NCBI GenBank assembly: GCA_004293645.1
Contig: REAB01000058.1
Span: forward strand, 30,548-94,547
Length of the DNA stretch: 64,000 nt
Direction: 5' to 3'
Origin: Cytophagia bacterium
GTDB taxonomy: Bacteria; Bacteroidota; Bacteroidia; Cytophagales; Spirosomataceae
In this document: piece after piece, positions 43,401-50,366 of the stretch
How the letters are laid out: each line of letters opens with the position of its first letter
Position numbering within the stretch: position 1 is the stretch's first letter
Position numbers and translations under genes: made by a program
The notes under the pieces: generated by a model
Told to the model about the DNA's origin: nothing
The model's input: only the letters and a program-made list of their open reading frames with translations
Database searches by the model: none

Positions 43401-43652
43401 GACGGTGGCAACATGATGAGCCGTTCGTTTGGCAAGCTTCGCGAAGTAGTGATTGGCTACAACTTGCCTTCTGGTATGTTGCAAAACACATTTTTCAAGC
43501 AAGCCAGCATTTCAATCGTTGGACGTAACTTGCTTTACTTTGCCGAGAAAAAAGATGTGGATTTAGACCAATTTGCAGGCCTGCAAGGCCGTACCGACGT
43601 CCAGTCGCCCACGCTTCGTCGCTATGGATTTAACTTGAATTTGACGTTCTAA
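40434..43652 (+). CDS. SusC/RagA-type TonB-linked outer membrane transporter
   Basis: 1072 aa. The signal peptide (KALVGVAIFALQATAQ) is followed by a carboxypeptidase-regulatory-like domain (VTGTVTADDDNPLPGVSVVV), a TonB-box-like EVVVTALGIKKDIR, the plug with SusC signatures (GNTDILYVVDGVPINSDTWN, DIDNYSILKGASASALYGF, RGKNGAILITTKRG) and a long barrel ending GFNLNLTF. It forms the outer membrane channel of a SusCD importer with the next gene. Placed in a phosphonate-type locus, it may import a phosphonate-bearing glycan, lipid or small molecule (inference). Confidence 0.92.
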   Translation: MFKYLSSILCKALVGVAIFALQATAQQVVTGTVTADDDNPLPGVSVVVKGTARGTTTNNEGKFQLNASATDKLVFSFVGYAPQEIEVGNQSLLNVKMAQDFRQLNEVVVTALGIKKDIRRTGTSIQGIDASQTIKAREPNAVQGLVGKVAGLTVAPSAEMLRRPQVILRGNTDILYVVDGVPINSDTWNISPDDIDNYSILKGASASALYGFRGKNGAILITTKRGSKDKRGFAVDFNSSTMFDNTFLTLPKWQDEYGPGDHGVYEFGDGRGGGKNDGDYDVWGPKFEGQLISQYDSPIDPVTGKRIPTPWVARGKNNLTRYLETGVLSTNNIAVSASGDKYNARFSLSNTYQKGIVPNTKLNSTTFNTSFDYKFSKKLSFESNMQFNYQQSPNFPDVNYGPNSMIYNIIMWAGADWSMDDMRNYWQPGKEGVQQIYAEYQRYNNPYFMAYEWLRSHKKNDIIGQVATKYQIAPGIEAMLRTQVSTWNTLRTEKFPYSMGTYGRDERRGDYREDQRNLFDNNTELLVKIDKKIGNDFSINGLVGGNIRTFNFNYNFTTTDYLNVPGVYSFANSANPVRISNFRSNMGVNSAYYSADFSYKNFLTVSTTGRMDQLSTLPKGKNTFFYPSVAASFVVSDLVENLGPISFFKLRSSYANVKDGLTRSTFTGFNQGYGETYSSSYDGPSYENSAVYNTPLAYNGQPAAFYTNTLNNPDIAPNSTSQWEVGADVRFLNNRLTFDAAYFVSNDGPRIFNLPLSGTTGYSSALVNGIKTQKKGVEISVTGTPIKNLRGFTWEVLANWSTFKERLTEVYGGLNRLPSNYFIGGNSGNRFIQIGDRIDAIYSNTFYTSPDGQFINDAGGRPIINPIGQALGFSNPDWVWGLNNRFSYKNWNMSFQFDGRVGGVISNYVQRQTFRGGRHIATIEGAMGEARFQDYKGVKSFVGEGVVIANAVPIKVDADGNITNYAEMQFAPNATKQFLQDYISRRYSPDGGNMMSRSFGKLREVVIGYNLPSGMLQNTFFKQASISIVGRNLLYFAEKKDVDLDQFAGLQGRTDVQSPTLRRYGFNLNLTF

Positions 43653-43659
43653 AATCAGC

Positions 43660-43711
43660 TTTGAGTGATTAGTCCAATGAAGTTCAAACGCATTAAAATC
43701 AATCACTCAAA
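43660..43711. promoter_or_regulatory. Inverted repeat between the susC- and susD-like genes
   Basis: TTTGAGTGATT (43660-43670) pairs exactly with AATCACTCAAA (43701-43711) in the 80-base gap. It may set the relative expression of the two genes through RNA processing or partial termination. Confidence 0.55.
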
Positions 43712-43732
43712 ACTTTAAAACTTACTGAAATC

Positions 43733-45256
43733 ATGAAAAAAATATTCAAATATTCTCTCATTCTCTCATTCGCCATTGTTTTAGGGGGCTGCCAAGACTT
43801 CGAGGCCATTGAAAAAGACCCCAACCGTGCCGTTAATGCGCCTGCTTCGTTGGTATTCAACGGGGTGTTGAACGATATGTACGGTAATACAGACCGTGGG
43901 AATCAGCGCATCATAGACGGTAGTGCATGGGGAGACTATGCTCGCTGGAATCAGTTTTACTGCTCCAACTACAACTACTACGCTACCAACGAATACACGT
44001 GGACGACCACCGATTTCAACTTCTTCTCTACCAAAAACGTGCTAAAAATGGAAGAAGAGGCCAAACGTGCGGGCTTGCCTGAGCAAAATCCATACAGTGC
44101 ATTGGGCAAATTTTTTAGGGCGTACTTTTTTGAGAACATGACCAAGCGCGTAGGTGATATGCCGCTCAACGATGCCCTCAAAGGCTTAGAAATGACCACA
44201 CCCAAGTACGATTCGCAAAAAGCCGTGTATGTGCAAACCTTGAAGTGGCTTGATGCCGCCAACGACGACTTGGCCGCCCTCATTGCCAAAGGCGACCGCA
44301 ACTTGGCGGGCGATATGTACCTCGGCAACGACCTTCGCAAGTGGCAAAAAGTAGTCAATGCGTTTAAGTTGCGTGTGTTGGTAAGTTTGAGCAAACAAGA
44401 CACCGACGGCGAACTGCAAGTGAAACAGCGTTTTGCCGAAATGCTGGGCAATCCGACGAAGTTTCCAGTAATGACCGCTATGGCTGACAACTTGCAATAT
44501 ACCTTCACCACCATTACCAAATATCCCCGCAATCCGTCCAATTTTGGTTTCAACGCCACCCGCGAAAACATGGCTAAAACCTACGTGGACTTGTTGGTGG
44601 CTCGCCGCGACCCGCGCGTTTTTGTGGTAGCCGAACCCGCCGAAGCAAAACTCAAAGCAGGCTTGAAAGCCACTGATTTTGAAGCGTATGTAGGTGCCAG
44701 TTCGGGTGAGGATCTGGCCGACATGAGTACCAAAGCACTCAACGGCGAGTATTCGTTTCAGAAACGTTCACGCTACTACGCCAACGACGTAGGCGAGGCG
44801 TTGTTTATCGTGGGTTATCCCGAAATGTGTTTCAACTTGGCCGAAGGCATCAACCGTGGCTGGGCTACTGGCGATGCTGCCGAGTGGTATCGCCGTGGCA
44901 TTGCCGCTTCGATGAGCCACTATGGCATCACAGAGGCTGCTGCTTTAAACACTTATTTGGACGGCACTTTGGTAAAATACGCAGGCAATAATGCCACAGG
45001 TTTGAACCAAATTTTGACGCAGAAATACATCTCATTCTTTCAAAATTCTGGTTTAGAGGCGTTTTATAACAACCGCCGCACAGGCATTCCTACTTTTTTG
45101 GTGGGTGTAGGCACAGGCAACAGCAGCCGTATTCCGAAGCGTTGGCAATATCCAAACAGCGAGCGCACCACCAACGCCGACAATTATAAAACGGCTTTGA
45201 CAACACAATACACAGGCAAAGACGACATCAACGACATGATGTGGATTTTGAAGTAA
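43733..45256 (+). CDS. SusD/RagB-type outer membrane lipoprotein
   Basis: 507 aa. The lipobox LGGC gives the lipidated Cys at residue 20, followed by QDFEAIEKDPNRAVNAPASL, typical of SusD-like proteins of the SusD/RagB and SusD-like_2 group. The TPR-like helical fold is suggested by AKRAGLPEQNPYSALGKFFR and YPEMCFNLAEGINRGWATGD. It should cap the SusC channel at the cell surface and bind the nutrient. Orientation and spacing after susC are standard. A hairpin follows the stop. Confidence 0.9.
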   Translation: MKKIFKYSLILSFAIVLGGCQDFEAIEKDPNRAVNAPASLVFNGVLNDMYGNTDRGNQRIIDGSAWGDYARWNQFYCSNYNYYATNEYTWTTTDFNFFSTKNVLKMEEEAKRAGLPEQNPYSALGKFFRAYFFENMTKRVGDMPLNDALKGLEMTTPKYDSQKAVYVQTLKWLDAANDDLAALIAKGDRNLAGDMYLGNDLRKWQKVVNAFKLRVLVSLSKQDTDGELQVKQRFAEMLGNPTKFPVMTAMADNLQYTFTTITKYPRNPSNFGFNATRENMAKTYVDLLVARRDPRVFVVAEPAEAKLKAGLKATDFEAYVGASSGEDLADMSTKALNGEYSFQKRSRYYANDVGEALFIVGYPEMCFNLAEGINRGWATGDAAEWYRRGIAASMSHYGITEAAALNTYLDGTLVKYAGNNATGLNQILTQKYISFFQNSGLEAFYNNRRTGIPTFLVGVGTGNSSRIPKRWQYPNSERTTNADNYKTALTTQYTGKDDINDMMWILK

Positions 45257-45281
45257 AGAATTTTCTCATAGGTTATAGCGG

Positions 45282-45318
45282 AAAAGTGAGCAGCATTTGC
45301 TGCCCACTTTTTTTGTTG
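45282..45318 (+). terminator. Terminator after the susCD-like operon
   Basis: AAAAGTGAGCAGCA pairs with TGCTGCCCACTTTT (one mismatch) and is followed by a run of T. It lies 26 bases after the susD-like stop. Confidence 0.75.
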
Positions 45319-45378
45319 TGTAATAAATACCCCAAAAAGCCTAAATCTGTTGTAGCAATAACCAAAAAATAGGAATCC

Positions 45379-45535
45379 ATGATTATCGCAAATCCACTTT
45401 ACGACGTTGTTTTTAAGTATTTGTTGGAAGACTTAGAAATTGCACGCGAACTACTGGCTATAATTTTAGGCCAAGAGGTGTTGAGTATTGAGGTAAAACC
45501 ACAAGAAACCATTGCCGAAAACGCAGCGAGTAGCA
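45379..45535 (+). pseudogene. Truncated Rpn/PD-(D/E)XK nuclease-family gene
   Basis: The first 50 codons (MIIANPLYDVVFKYLLEDLE, IARELLAIILGQEVLSIEVK) match the N-terminus of Rpn-type recombination-promoting nucleases, which are often annotated as transposases and normally run to about 300 residues. The family similarity ends near 45530 where a nested palindrome begins. The frame then continues to 45609 through repeat DNA. The nuclease core is absent, so it is a remnant. Confidence 0.75.
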
Positions 45536-45538
45536 TCA

Positions 45539-45668
45539 GGCGGCCCGGCTCTGGCTCGTGTTCGCTATCGCAAGGCTTCCAGCCCCAAACAGCCCTGCTT
45601 TTATTGTGAGGTTTCCTAATGCAGCTGGAAGCCTTATAATAACCAGCACGAGCCAGAGCAGGGCCGCC
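45539..45668. repeat. 130-bp nested palindrome interrupting the Rpn remnant
   Basis: Outer arms 45539-45560 and 45647-45668 (GGCGGCCC ... GGGCCGCC) pair over 22 bases with one mismatch. Inner arms AAGGCTTCCAGC (45572-45583) and GCTGGAAGCCTT (45624-45635) pair exactly. The inner-arm sequence recurs at about 38400 (GCTGGAAGCCTTTTAATAAT). The following GTGCGGCTCGCGCTATCAAG is echoed at 46086-46115. Confidence 0.8.
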
Positions 45669-45712
45669 CGTGCGGCTCGCGCTATCAAGTATGAGAGTGG
45701 GTATATCTTGAA

Positions 45713-46087
45713 TCAATCATATTTGAGAGTAAAATACAGCCCTGCGTTGATTCCCAAATTCCAAAAGTTCTGACTCATAAAATTGTCATCTTGCGTAGAC
45801 TGATTATTTTCATCAATTACTGTTGATAAAAATTTGCCTGCTGTTGCTGAACTCAATAAGGCATATCTCAACGTTGATTCGATACGAAATGCTACGTTCT
45901 GACTGAAATTGTAATTTGCTCCCAGACTCAGAGAAGGAATAAGGTTTATTTTTCGGTAGAATGTATTTTGAATAGTACGTCCTATGACATTACTGTATGA
46001 CAAAACAGTGGTATTTTGCTGGTGAATTGGAATGGCAGGATTATTCGTTTTCCAGTGAACATATTGAATAATACCCATAGAAAGCAC
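45713..46087 (-). pseudogene. C-terminal fragment of an outer membrane barrel protein
   Basis: 124 codons without a signal peptide. The end is barrel-like: LIPSLSLGANYNFSQNVAFR, IESTLRYALLSS and WNLGINAGLYFTLKYD. The N-terminal half of such a protein is missing, and short palindromic repeats (GAGCGGTACGCTC-like, 46086-46115) lie at the break. It is probably a remnant left by repeat-mediated deletion; expression as a short protein cannot be excluded. Confidence 0.6.
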
Positions 46088-46132
46088 GAGCGTACCGCTC
46101 GCGCTTTCAAGTTATAAATATCTCGATATTCA

Positions 46133-47185
46133 TTAAAGCCCCAACACCTTGCGGTTGAACGCCTCGTTGGTACCCGTACTGGCGAAGTCGTCGAAAGCTT
46201 TGGCCGTAACCTCGATGATGTGGTCGGCAATGAACGGTGCGCCCTCGGCCGCGCCTTGCACGGGCGACTTGATGCAGCATTCCCACTCCAACACCGCCCA
46301 GCCGTCGTAGTTGTATTGCGACAGTTTGGAGAAAATACCGCTAAAATCCACCTGCCCGTCGCCCAGCGAGCGGAAACGGCCTGCGCGGTCGGCCCAGCCC
46401 TGAAAACCGCCGTAAACGCCCTGCTTGCCCGTGGGGTTGAACTCGGCATCTTTGACGTGGTAAGCAAAAATACGCTCGTGGTAAAAATCAATAAATTGCA
46501 GATAATCAAGTTGTTGCAACACAAAATGGCTGGGGTCGTAGTTGATGCCCGCCCGTGGGTGGTTGCCAACTGCTTCCAAGAATAGTTCAAAAGAGATGCC
46601 GTCGTGGAGGTCTTCGCCAGGGTGCAATTCGTAGCCCACGTTCACGCCAGCCTCGTCGAAAGCATCCAAAATGGGTTTCCAACGTTTGCCCAGTTCGGTA
46701 AAACCTGTTTCGACCAAACCTGCGGGCCGCTGCGGCCACGGATACATAAAAGGCCACAACAACGCGCCCGAAAACGTAACGTGCGATTTTAACCCCAAGT
46801 TTTGCGAGGCTTTGGCCGCCCATTTCATTTGCTGCACCGCCCAGGCTTGTTGATCGGCGGGGCGGCCTGCCAACTCAGCAGGGCCGAAGCCGTCGAACAT
46901 GGGCGCGTAGGCGGGGTGCACGGCCACGAGCTGCCCTTGCAAGTGCGTAGAGAGTTCGGTTACTTCCACGCCAATGTCGGCCAATTTACCTTTGTACTCG
47001 TCGCAGTAGGTTTTGCTTTCGGCGGCGGTTTGGAGGTCAATGCAGCGCGGGTCCCAAGTTGGAATTTGCACGCCTTTGTAGCCCAAATCGGCCATGTAGG
47101 CCGCAATGGTATCCAGCGAATTAAAAGGGGCTTCGTCGCCCATAAATTGCGCCAAAAATACGGCTGGTCCTTTGATGGTTTTCAT
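46133..47185 (-). CDS. Sugar phosphate isomerase/epimerase (xylose isomerase-like TIM barrel)
   Basis: 350 aa, cytosolic. The barrel core is seen in YKGVQIPTWDPRCIDLQTAA, DIGVEVTELSTHLQGQLVAV, VNVGYELHPGEDLHDGISFE, AGINYDPSHFVLQQLDYLQF, FAYHVKDAEFNPTGKQGVYG and WAVLEWECCIKSPVQGA, with Glu, Asp, His and Glu in the positions that bind metal in this family. It resembles IolE/YcjR-type enzymes of sugar or inositol catabolism. The substrate is unknown. It is 22 bases downstream of the aminotransferase gene on the same strand. Confidence 0.8.
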   Translation of the reverse strand: MKTIKGPAVFLAQFMGDEAPFNSLDTIAAYMADLGYKGVQIPTWDPRCIDLQTAAESKTYCDEYKGKLADIGVEVTELSTHLQGQLVAVHPAYAPMFDGFGPAELAGRPADQQAWAVQQMKWAAKASQNLGLKSHVTFSGALLWPFMYPWPQRPAGLVETGFTELGKRWKPILDAFDEAGVNVGYELHPGEDLHDGISFELFLEAVGNHPRAGINYDPSHFVLQQLDYLQFIDFYHERIFAYHVKDAEFNPTGKQGVYGGFQGWADRAGRFRSLGDGQVDFSGIFSKLSQYNYDGWAVLEWECCIKSPVQGAAEGAPFIADHIIEVTAKAFDDFASTGTNEAFNRKVLGL

Positions 47186-47206
47186 ACTTTTTCTTAGCTA
47201 AAAATA

Positions 47207-48454
47207 TTAGGTTAAATAGGTTTCTACCATTCGGGTAGCGTGAATACGCTTCTGTTCCAATAGCTCCTCAATTCGGTTGGAGGCCAAGTTGAGTTCGTCT
47301 TCGGAGGCCAAAAATACAATTCTAAAATGGTCTTTATGCACATAATTAAAGCCCGTTCCAGCCACCAAGAGCACTTTTTGTTCGGCCAGTAGTTCAAAGA
47401 TAAAGTTTTGGTCGTCTTTAAAATCAAAGCGGCGCAGGTCTATTTTGGGAAACAAATACAAAGCTCCTTTTGGTTTTACGCAACTCACGCCCGGGATTGC
47501 GGTGAGGCGGTCGTAAATAAGGTTCATTTGTTTGTGCAAACGGCCTGTGGGCAGTACCAAATCTTTGATACTTTGGTAGCCTCCCAGCGCCGTTTGAATG
47601 GCGTATTGCGTGGGTGCGTTGGCACATATCCGCATGGAGGCCAAAAACGTAAGCCCTTCGATATACGACTTGGCGCGGTGTTTGGTGCCTGTCAAATACA
47701 ACCAGCCACCGCGAAAACCTGCCGCGCGGTAGTTTTTTGACAAACCACCGTACGTAATGCAGAGCGTGTCGTGCACCATAGTAGCCATTGGATAATGCAC
47801 CGCGCCGTCGTAGAGAATTTTGTCATAAATTTCGTCCGAAAACACAATGAGGCTGTGGCGCTCGGCAATTTCGGCAATGCGCTGCAACACTTCTTTGTCA
47901 TATACGGCACCCGTTGGATTGTTGGGATTTATTACTACTAATCCTTTGGTACGAGGCGTAATTTTGCTTTCTAAGTCGTCCAAGTCGGGGTTCCAGTCGC
48001 TTTGCTCGTCGCAGATATAATGTACAGGTTTGCCACCGCTCAAAGCCACGGCGGTAGTCCAGAGCGGGTAGTCGGGCGAGGGTACCAAAATCTCGTCGCC
48101 GTCGTTGAGCAATGCCTGCATAGACATCACAATTAGCTCACTTACGCCGTTTCCAATATAAACATCGTTGATTTCCACGCCCTTCACGCCCAACGTTTGG
48201 GTGTAGTGCATCACTGCTTTGCGGGCGGCAAACAAGCCCCGCGAGTCCACATAACCCTGCGCGTTGCGAATGTTTAAGATAATATCGTGCACAATTTCGT
48301 CGGGTGCATCAAAACCAAACGGGGCAGGATTGCCAATATTGAGGTTAATTATTTTGTAGCCCTGGCTTTCCAGTTCGAGCGATTTTTCATAAATAGGCCC
48401 GCGAATATCGTAGCGAAGGTGTTCGAGGCGGGTACTTTTTTCTATGTTTGTCAT
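47207..48454 (-). CDS. alaA: PLP-dependent aminotransferase, AlaA-like
   Basis: 415 aa, class I fold type I aminotransferase. The N-terminus LEHLRYDIRGPIYEKSLELE with IINLNIGNPAPFGFDAPDEI is characteristic of the AlaA (YfbQ) group, glutamate-pyruvate aminotransferases. Active-site features are NPNNPTGAVYD, VFSDEIYDKILYDG and the PLP-lysine region TYGGLSKNYRAAGFRGGW. Cytosolic. The symbol is assigned by group similarity and could be another alanine or aspartate type enzyme. It lies 14 bases after the DUF4290 stop. Confidence 0.8.
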   Translation of the reverse strand: MTNIEKSTRLEHLRYDIRGPIYEKSLELESQGYKIINLNIGNPAPFGFDAPDEIVHDIILNIRNAQGYVDSRGLFAARKAVMHYTQTLGVKGVEINDVYIGNGVSELIVMSMQALLNDGDEILVPSPDYPLWTTAVALSGGKPVHYICDEQSDWNPDLDDLESKITPRTKGLVVINPNNPTGAVYDKEVLQRIAEIAERHSLIVFSDEIYDKILYDGAVHYPMATMVHDTLCITYGGLSKNYRAAGFRGGWLYLTGTKHRAKSYIEGLTFLASMRICANAPTQYAIQTALGGYQSIKDLVLPTGRLHKQMNLIYDRLTAIPGVSCVKPKGALYLFPKIDLRRFDFKDDQNFIFELLAEQKVLLVAGTGFNYVHKDHFRIVFLASEDELNLASNRIEELLEQKRIHATRMVETYLT

Positions 48455-48468
48455 GACATTGATTGGGC

Positions 48469-49233
48469 TTATCGGCCATTGTTGCGGCGGTTACCGTTGT
48501 TATTATTGCCAAGATTCCCGCCCCCATTGCCATTGCCATTTCCAGGACGATTGTTTCGGTTTTTGTTATTGTTGTTGTTCCTGTTGTTATTGTTACTATT
48601 ATTATTTCGGTTACCACCTCCTGCGTTTTGGGGGCGATTGTTGTTGTTGGGGTTAAAATGCCGCATTTGGTTTTGCGACCGATTGCGGTCTATGTTGGTT
48701 CCTTTGTCGCGCGGGGTAGATTCTACCAAGCCGTTGGTTTTGAGGTGTTCCAACTCTTCTTTGAAACGCCCGCCCGATATGTCGGCCAGTTGGGCAAAAA
48801 TCACCTCATCTTCGGGATTATCGCGGTTCCAGGTGCTGTATAAATTGCGCATGAGGCGCACCAAGTAAGAGATAAAAGCCAGTTTTTCGTCGCGGTCGGT
48901 GAGGGCGGCGGCTTTTTCTACCAATAGCTGCACGTTTTCGCCGTATTGGCGGTACTTCAAATGGTTCTGATTGTAAGGCACTTGCAGTGGTTTTTTGCCA
49001 ACCGACTCAGGCGAGGGCGGCGGGAACGGACTCTGCACGTCCAAATTAAAATTGGTCATAATGTAGAGGTCGTCCCAAAGTTTTTGCGAGTAATCTTGCC
49101 CATCGCGCATGTTGGGATGAATTTGACGCATCAATTCTACCAAAATATGGGCGTAAAGCGTGCGCTTTTCGGGGTCTTGCATGGTGCCGAGGTGGTCGGC
49201 CAGTTTCTGAACGTTGCTTCCGTATTCTTTCAA
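48469..49233 (-). CDS. DUF4290 protein with Asn/Gly/Arg-rich tail
   Basis: 254 aa as read from the TTG at 49233 (KEYGSNVQKLADHLGTM). The family body continues with AHILVELMRQIHPNMRDG and EKLAFISYLVRLMRNLYSTW. In most relatives a YNT...L segment precedes KEYG. Here codons for NTKSA are present up to 49248, but a stop codon precedes them and no ATG is available, so the start is unusual or the extreme N-terminus is damaged. The last 60 residues are Asn/Gly/Arg repeats, resembling RNA-binding disordered tails. Function unknown. Confidence 0.78.
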   Translation of the reverse strand: MKEYGSNVQKLADHLGTMQDPEKRTLYAHILVELMRQIHPNMRDGQDYSQKLWDDLYIMTNFNLDVQSPFPPPSPESVGKKPLQVPYNQNHLKYRQYGENVQLLVEKAAALTDRDEKLAFISYLVRLMRNLYSTWNRDNPEDEVIFAQLADISGGRFKEELEHLKTNGLVESTPRDKGTNIDRNRSQNQMRHFNPNNNNRPQNAGGGNRNNNSNNNNRNNNNNKNRNNRPGNGNGNGGGNLGNNNNGNRRNNGR

Positions 49234-49248
49234 AGCAGATTTTGTGTT

Positions 49249-49644
49249 TTATTTTTGTTCAACAAAAGTACAGAATTTTAGTCGCTGTAAAAAAACTGTG
49301 TACAAATTATTAGCTGCACACCCCGTTTCGGTAGAACATTGCGTACCTATAACAGAAGGCAGTTTGCGCGGGCGGCCCCGTGCAACTGCCCAACCAAGTT
49401 AGAAACCAAAAGCGTAATGGCAAAAAACAGGGCATTTGCGCGTAGAATACAAAACCCAAAAGGATTATTCATAACTTTTGCGATAGCCCAATGGCGTGTT
49501 GGGTTAGGTTTATTGTTCACTAAGTATCGTCAGAGAAACGTGATTTAGTTACCTTTGCGCAAGGTTTCAAAAAAGAACCCGTAACCCTGCAAAATGACCA
49601 AAAAATAAGACTTTGTTTGAGTCTATAGTAATTATGCTTTAAAA
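49249..49644. other. Gene-free stretch upstream of the toxin-antitoxin pair
   Basis: No credible gene. The middle holds short inverted repeats (GGCAGTTTGC near 49358 with GCAACTGCC near 49382) and looks like decayed DNA. A TACCTTTG box at 49550-49557 fits the Bacteroidota -7 element and may drive the antitoxin gene about 90 bases downstream. GC drops sharply after 49600. Confidence 0.4.
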
Positions 49645-49953
49645 ATGAACAGACTTGAAACATACACACCAGAGATTATTAAACTTTGTGAAGCTCACAA
49701 GGTTAAAAGTTTATATGCTTTTGGTTCAGTTTTGACAGATAGTTTTAACAAAGAAAGTGATATCGACTTAATTGTGGACTTCTCAAATATTGAAGTAGAA
49801 GACTATGCAGACAACTATTTTGAGTTTAAATTTTCGTTACAAGATATCTTTAAAAGAGCCGTTGATTTATTGGAAGAAAAAGCTATAAAAAATCCATATT
49901 TTAGGCAGTCTGTTAATCAAAAAAGACAACTTATTTATGGACAACGATATTAA
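49645..49953 (+). CDS. mntA: MNT-type nucleotidyltransferase antitoxin (MntA-like)
   Basis: 102 aa, the minimal nucleotidyltransferase length. The active site is FGSVLTDSFNKESDIDLIVD, with GS and the DxD pair, then a third acidic residue in FKRAVDLLEE. In HEPN/MNT modules this protein neutralises the toxin by adding AMP to it. It overlaps the HepT gene by 17 bases, which ensures coupled translation. AT-richer than its surroundings, as expected for a mobile module. Confidence 0.88.
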   Translation: MNRLETYTPEIIKLCEAHKVKSLYAFGSVLTDSFNKESDIDLIVDFSNIEVEDYADNYFEFKFSLQDIFKRAVDLLEEKAIKNPYFRQSVNQKRQLIYGQRY

Positions 49954-50278
49954 AGTGTGGCTTTATGATATTTTGAATGCCATCATGGAGATAGAAAGTT
50001 TCTTTAATGAAAGCACAAAGGAGTTTGCGAAATATCAAAGTGACTTGCGAACCAAACGCGCTGTTGAAAGAAATATAGAAATAATTGGCGAAGCACTAAA
50101 TCGAATTTTAAAACGTGATGAAACAATTGTAATCTCAAATTCCAGAAAAATTGTTGATACGCGAAATAGAATTATTCACGGTTATGACACGGTTTCTGAT
50201 GATGTGATTTGGGGAATTATAATTCGATATATTCCAATTTTACAGACAGAAATTCAAATATTATTGGATGAGCCGTAG
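49937..50278 (+). CDS. hepT: HEPN-domain toxin (HepT-like, DUF86)
   Basis: 113 aa. The HEPN RNase motif Rx4-6H is present as TRNRIIHGYDTVSDDVIW, with the Tyr that is AMP-modified in characterised systems directly after HG. The N-terminal helices (WLYDILNAIMEIESFFNEST) fit DUF86. It is likely an RNase toxin held in check by MntA, acting in plasmid or genome stability or phage defence. Confidence 0.88.
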   Translation: MDNDIKVWLYDILNAIMEIESFFNESTKEFAKYQSDLRTKRAVERNIEIIGEALNRILKRDETIVISNSRKIVDTRNRIIHGYDTVSDDVIWGIIIRYIPILQTEIQILLDEP

Positions 50279-50366
50279 TAATGAACTACCACCACATGAA
50301 CGAACGCAAGTACTATAGAATGCTAATTTCCAACCTAAAAGCACCTTACAAACCACAAATTCAAAG

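Noticed and set aside
48463..48860. Plus-strand ORFs rich in Val/Ile/Leu opposite the DUF4290 tail
   Set aside because: They are shadows of the Asn-rich repeat codons on the minus strand.
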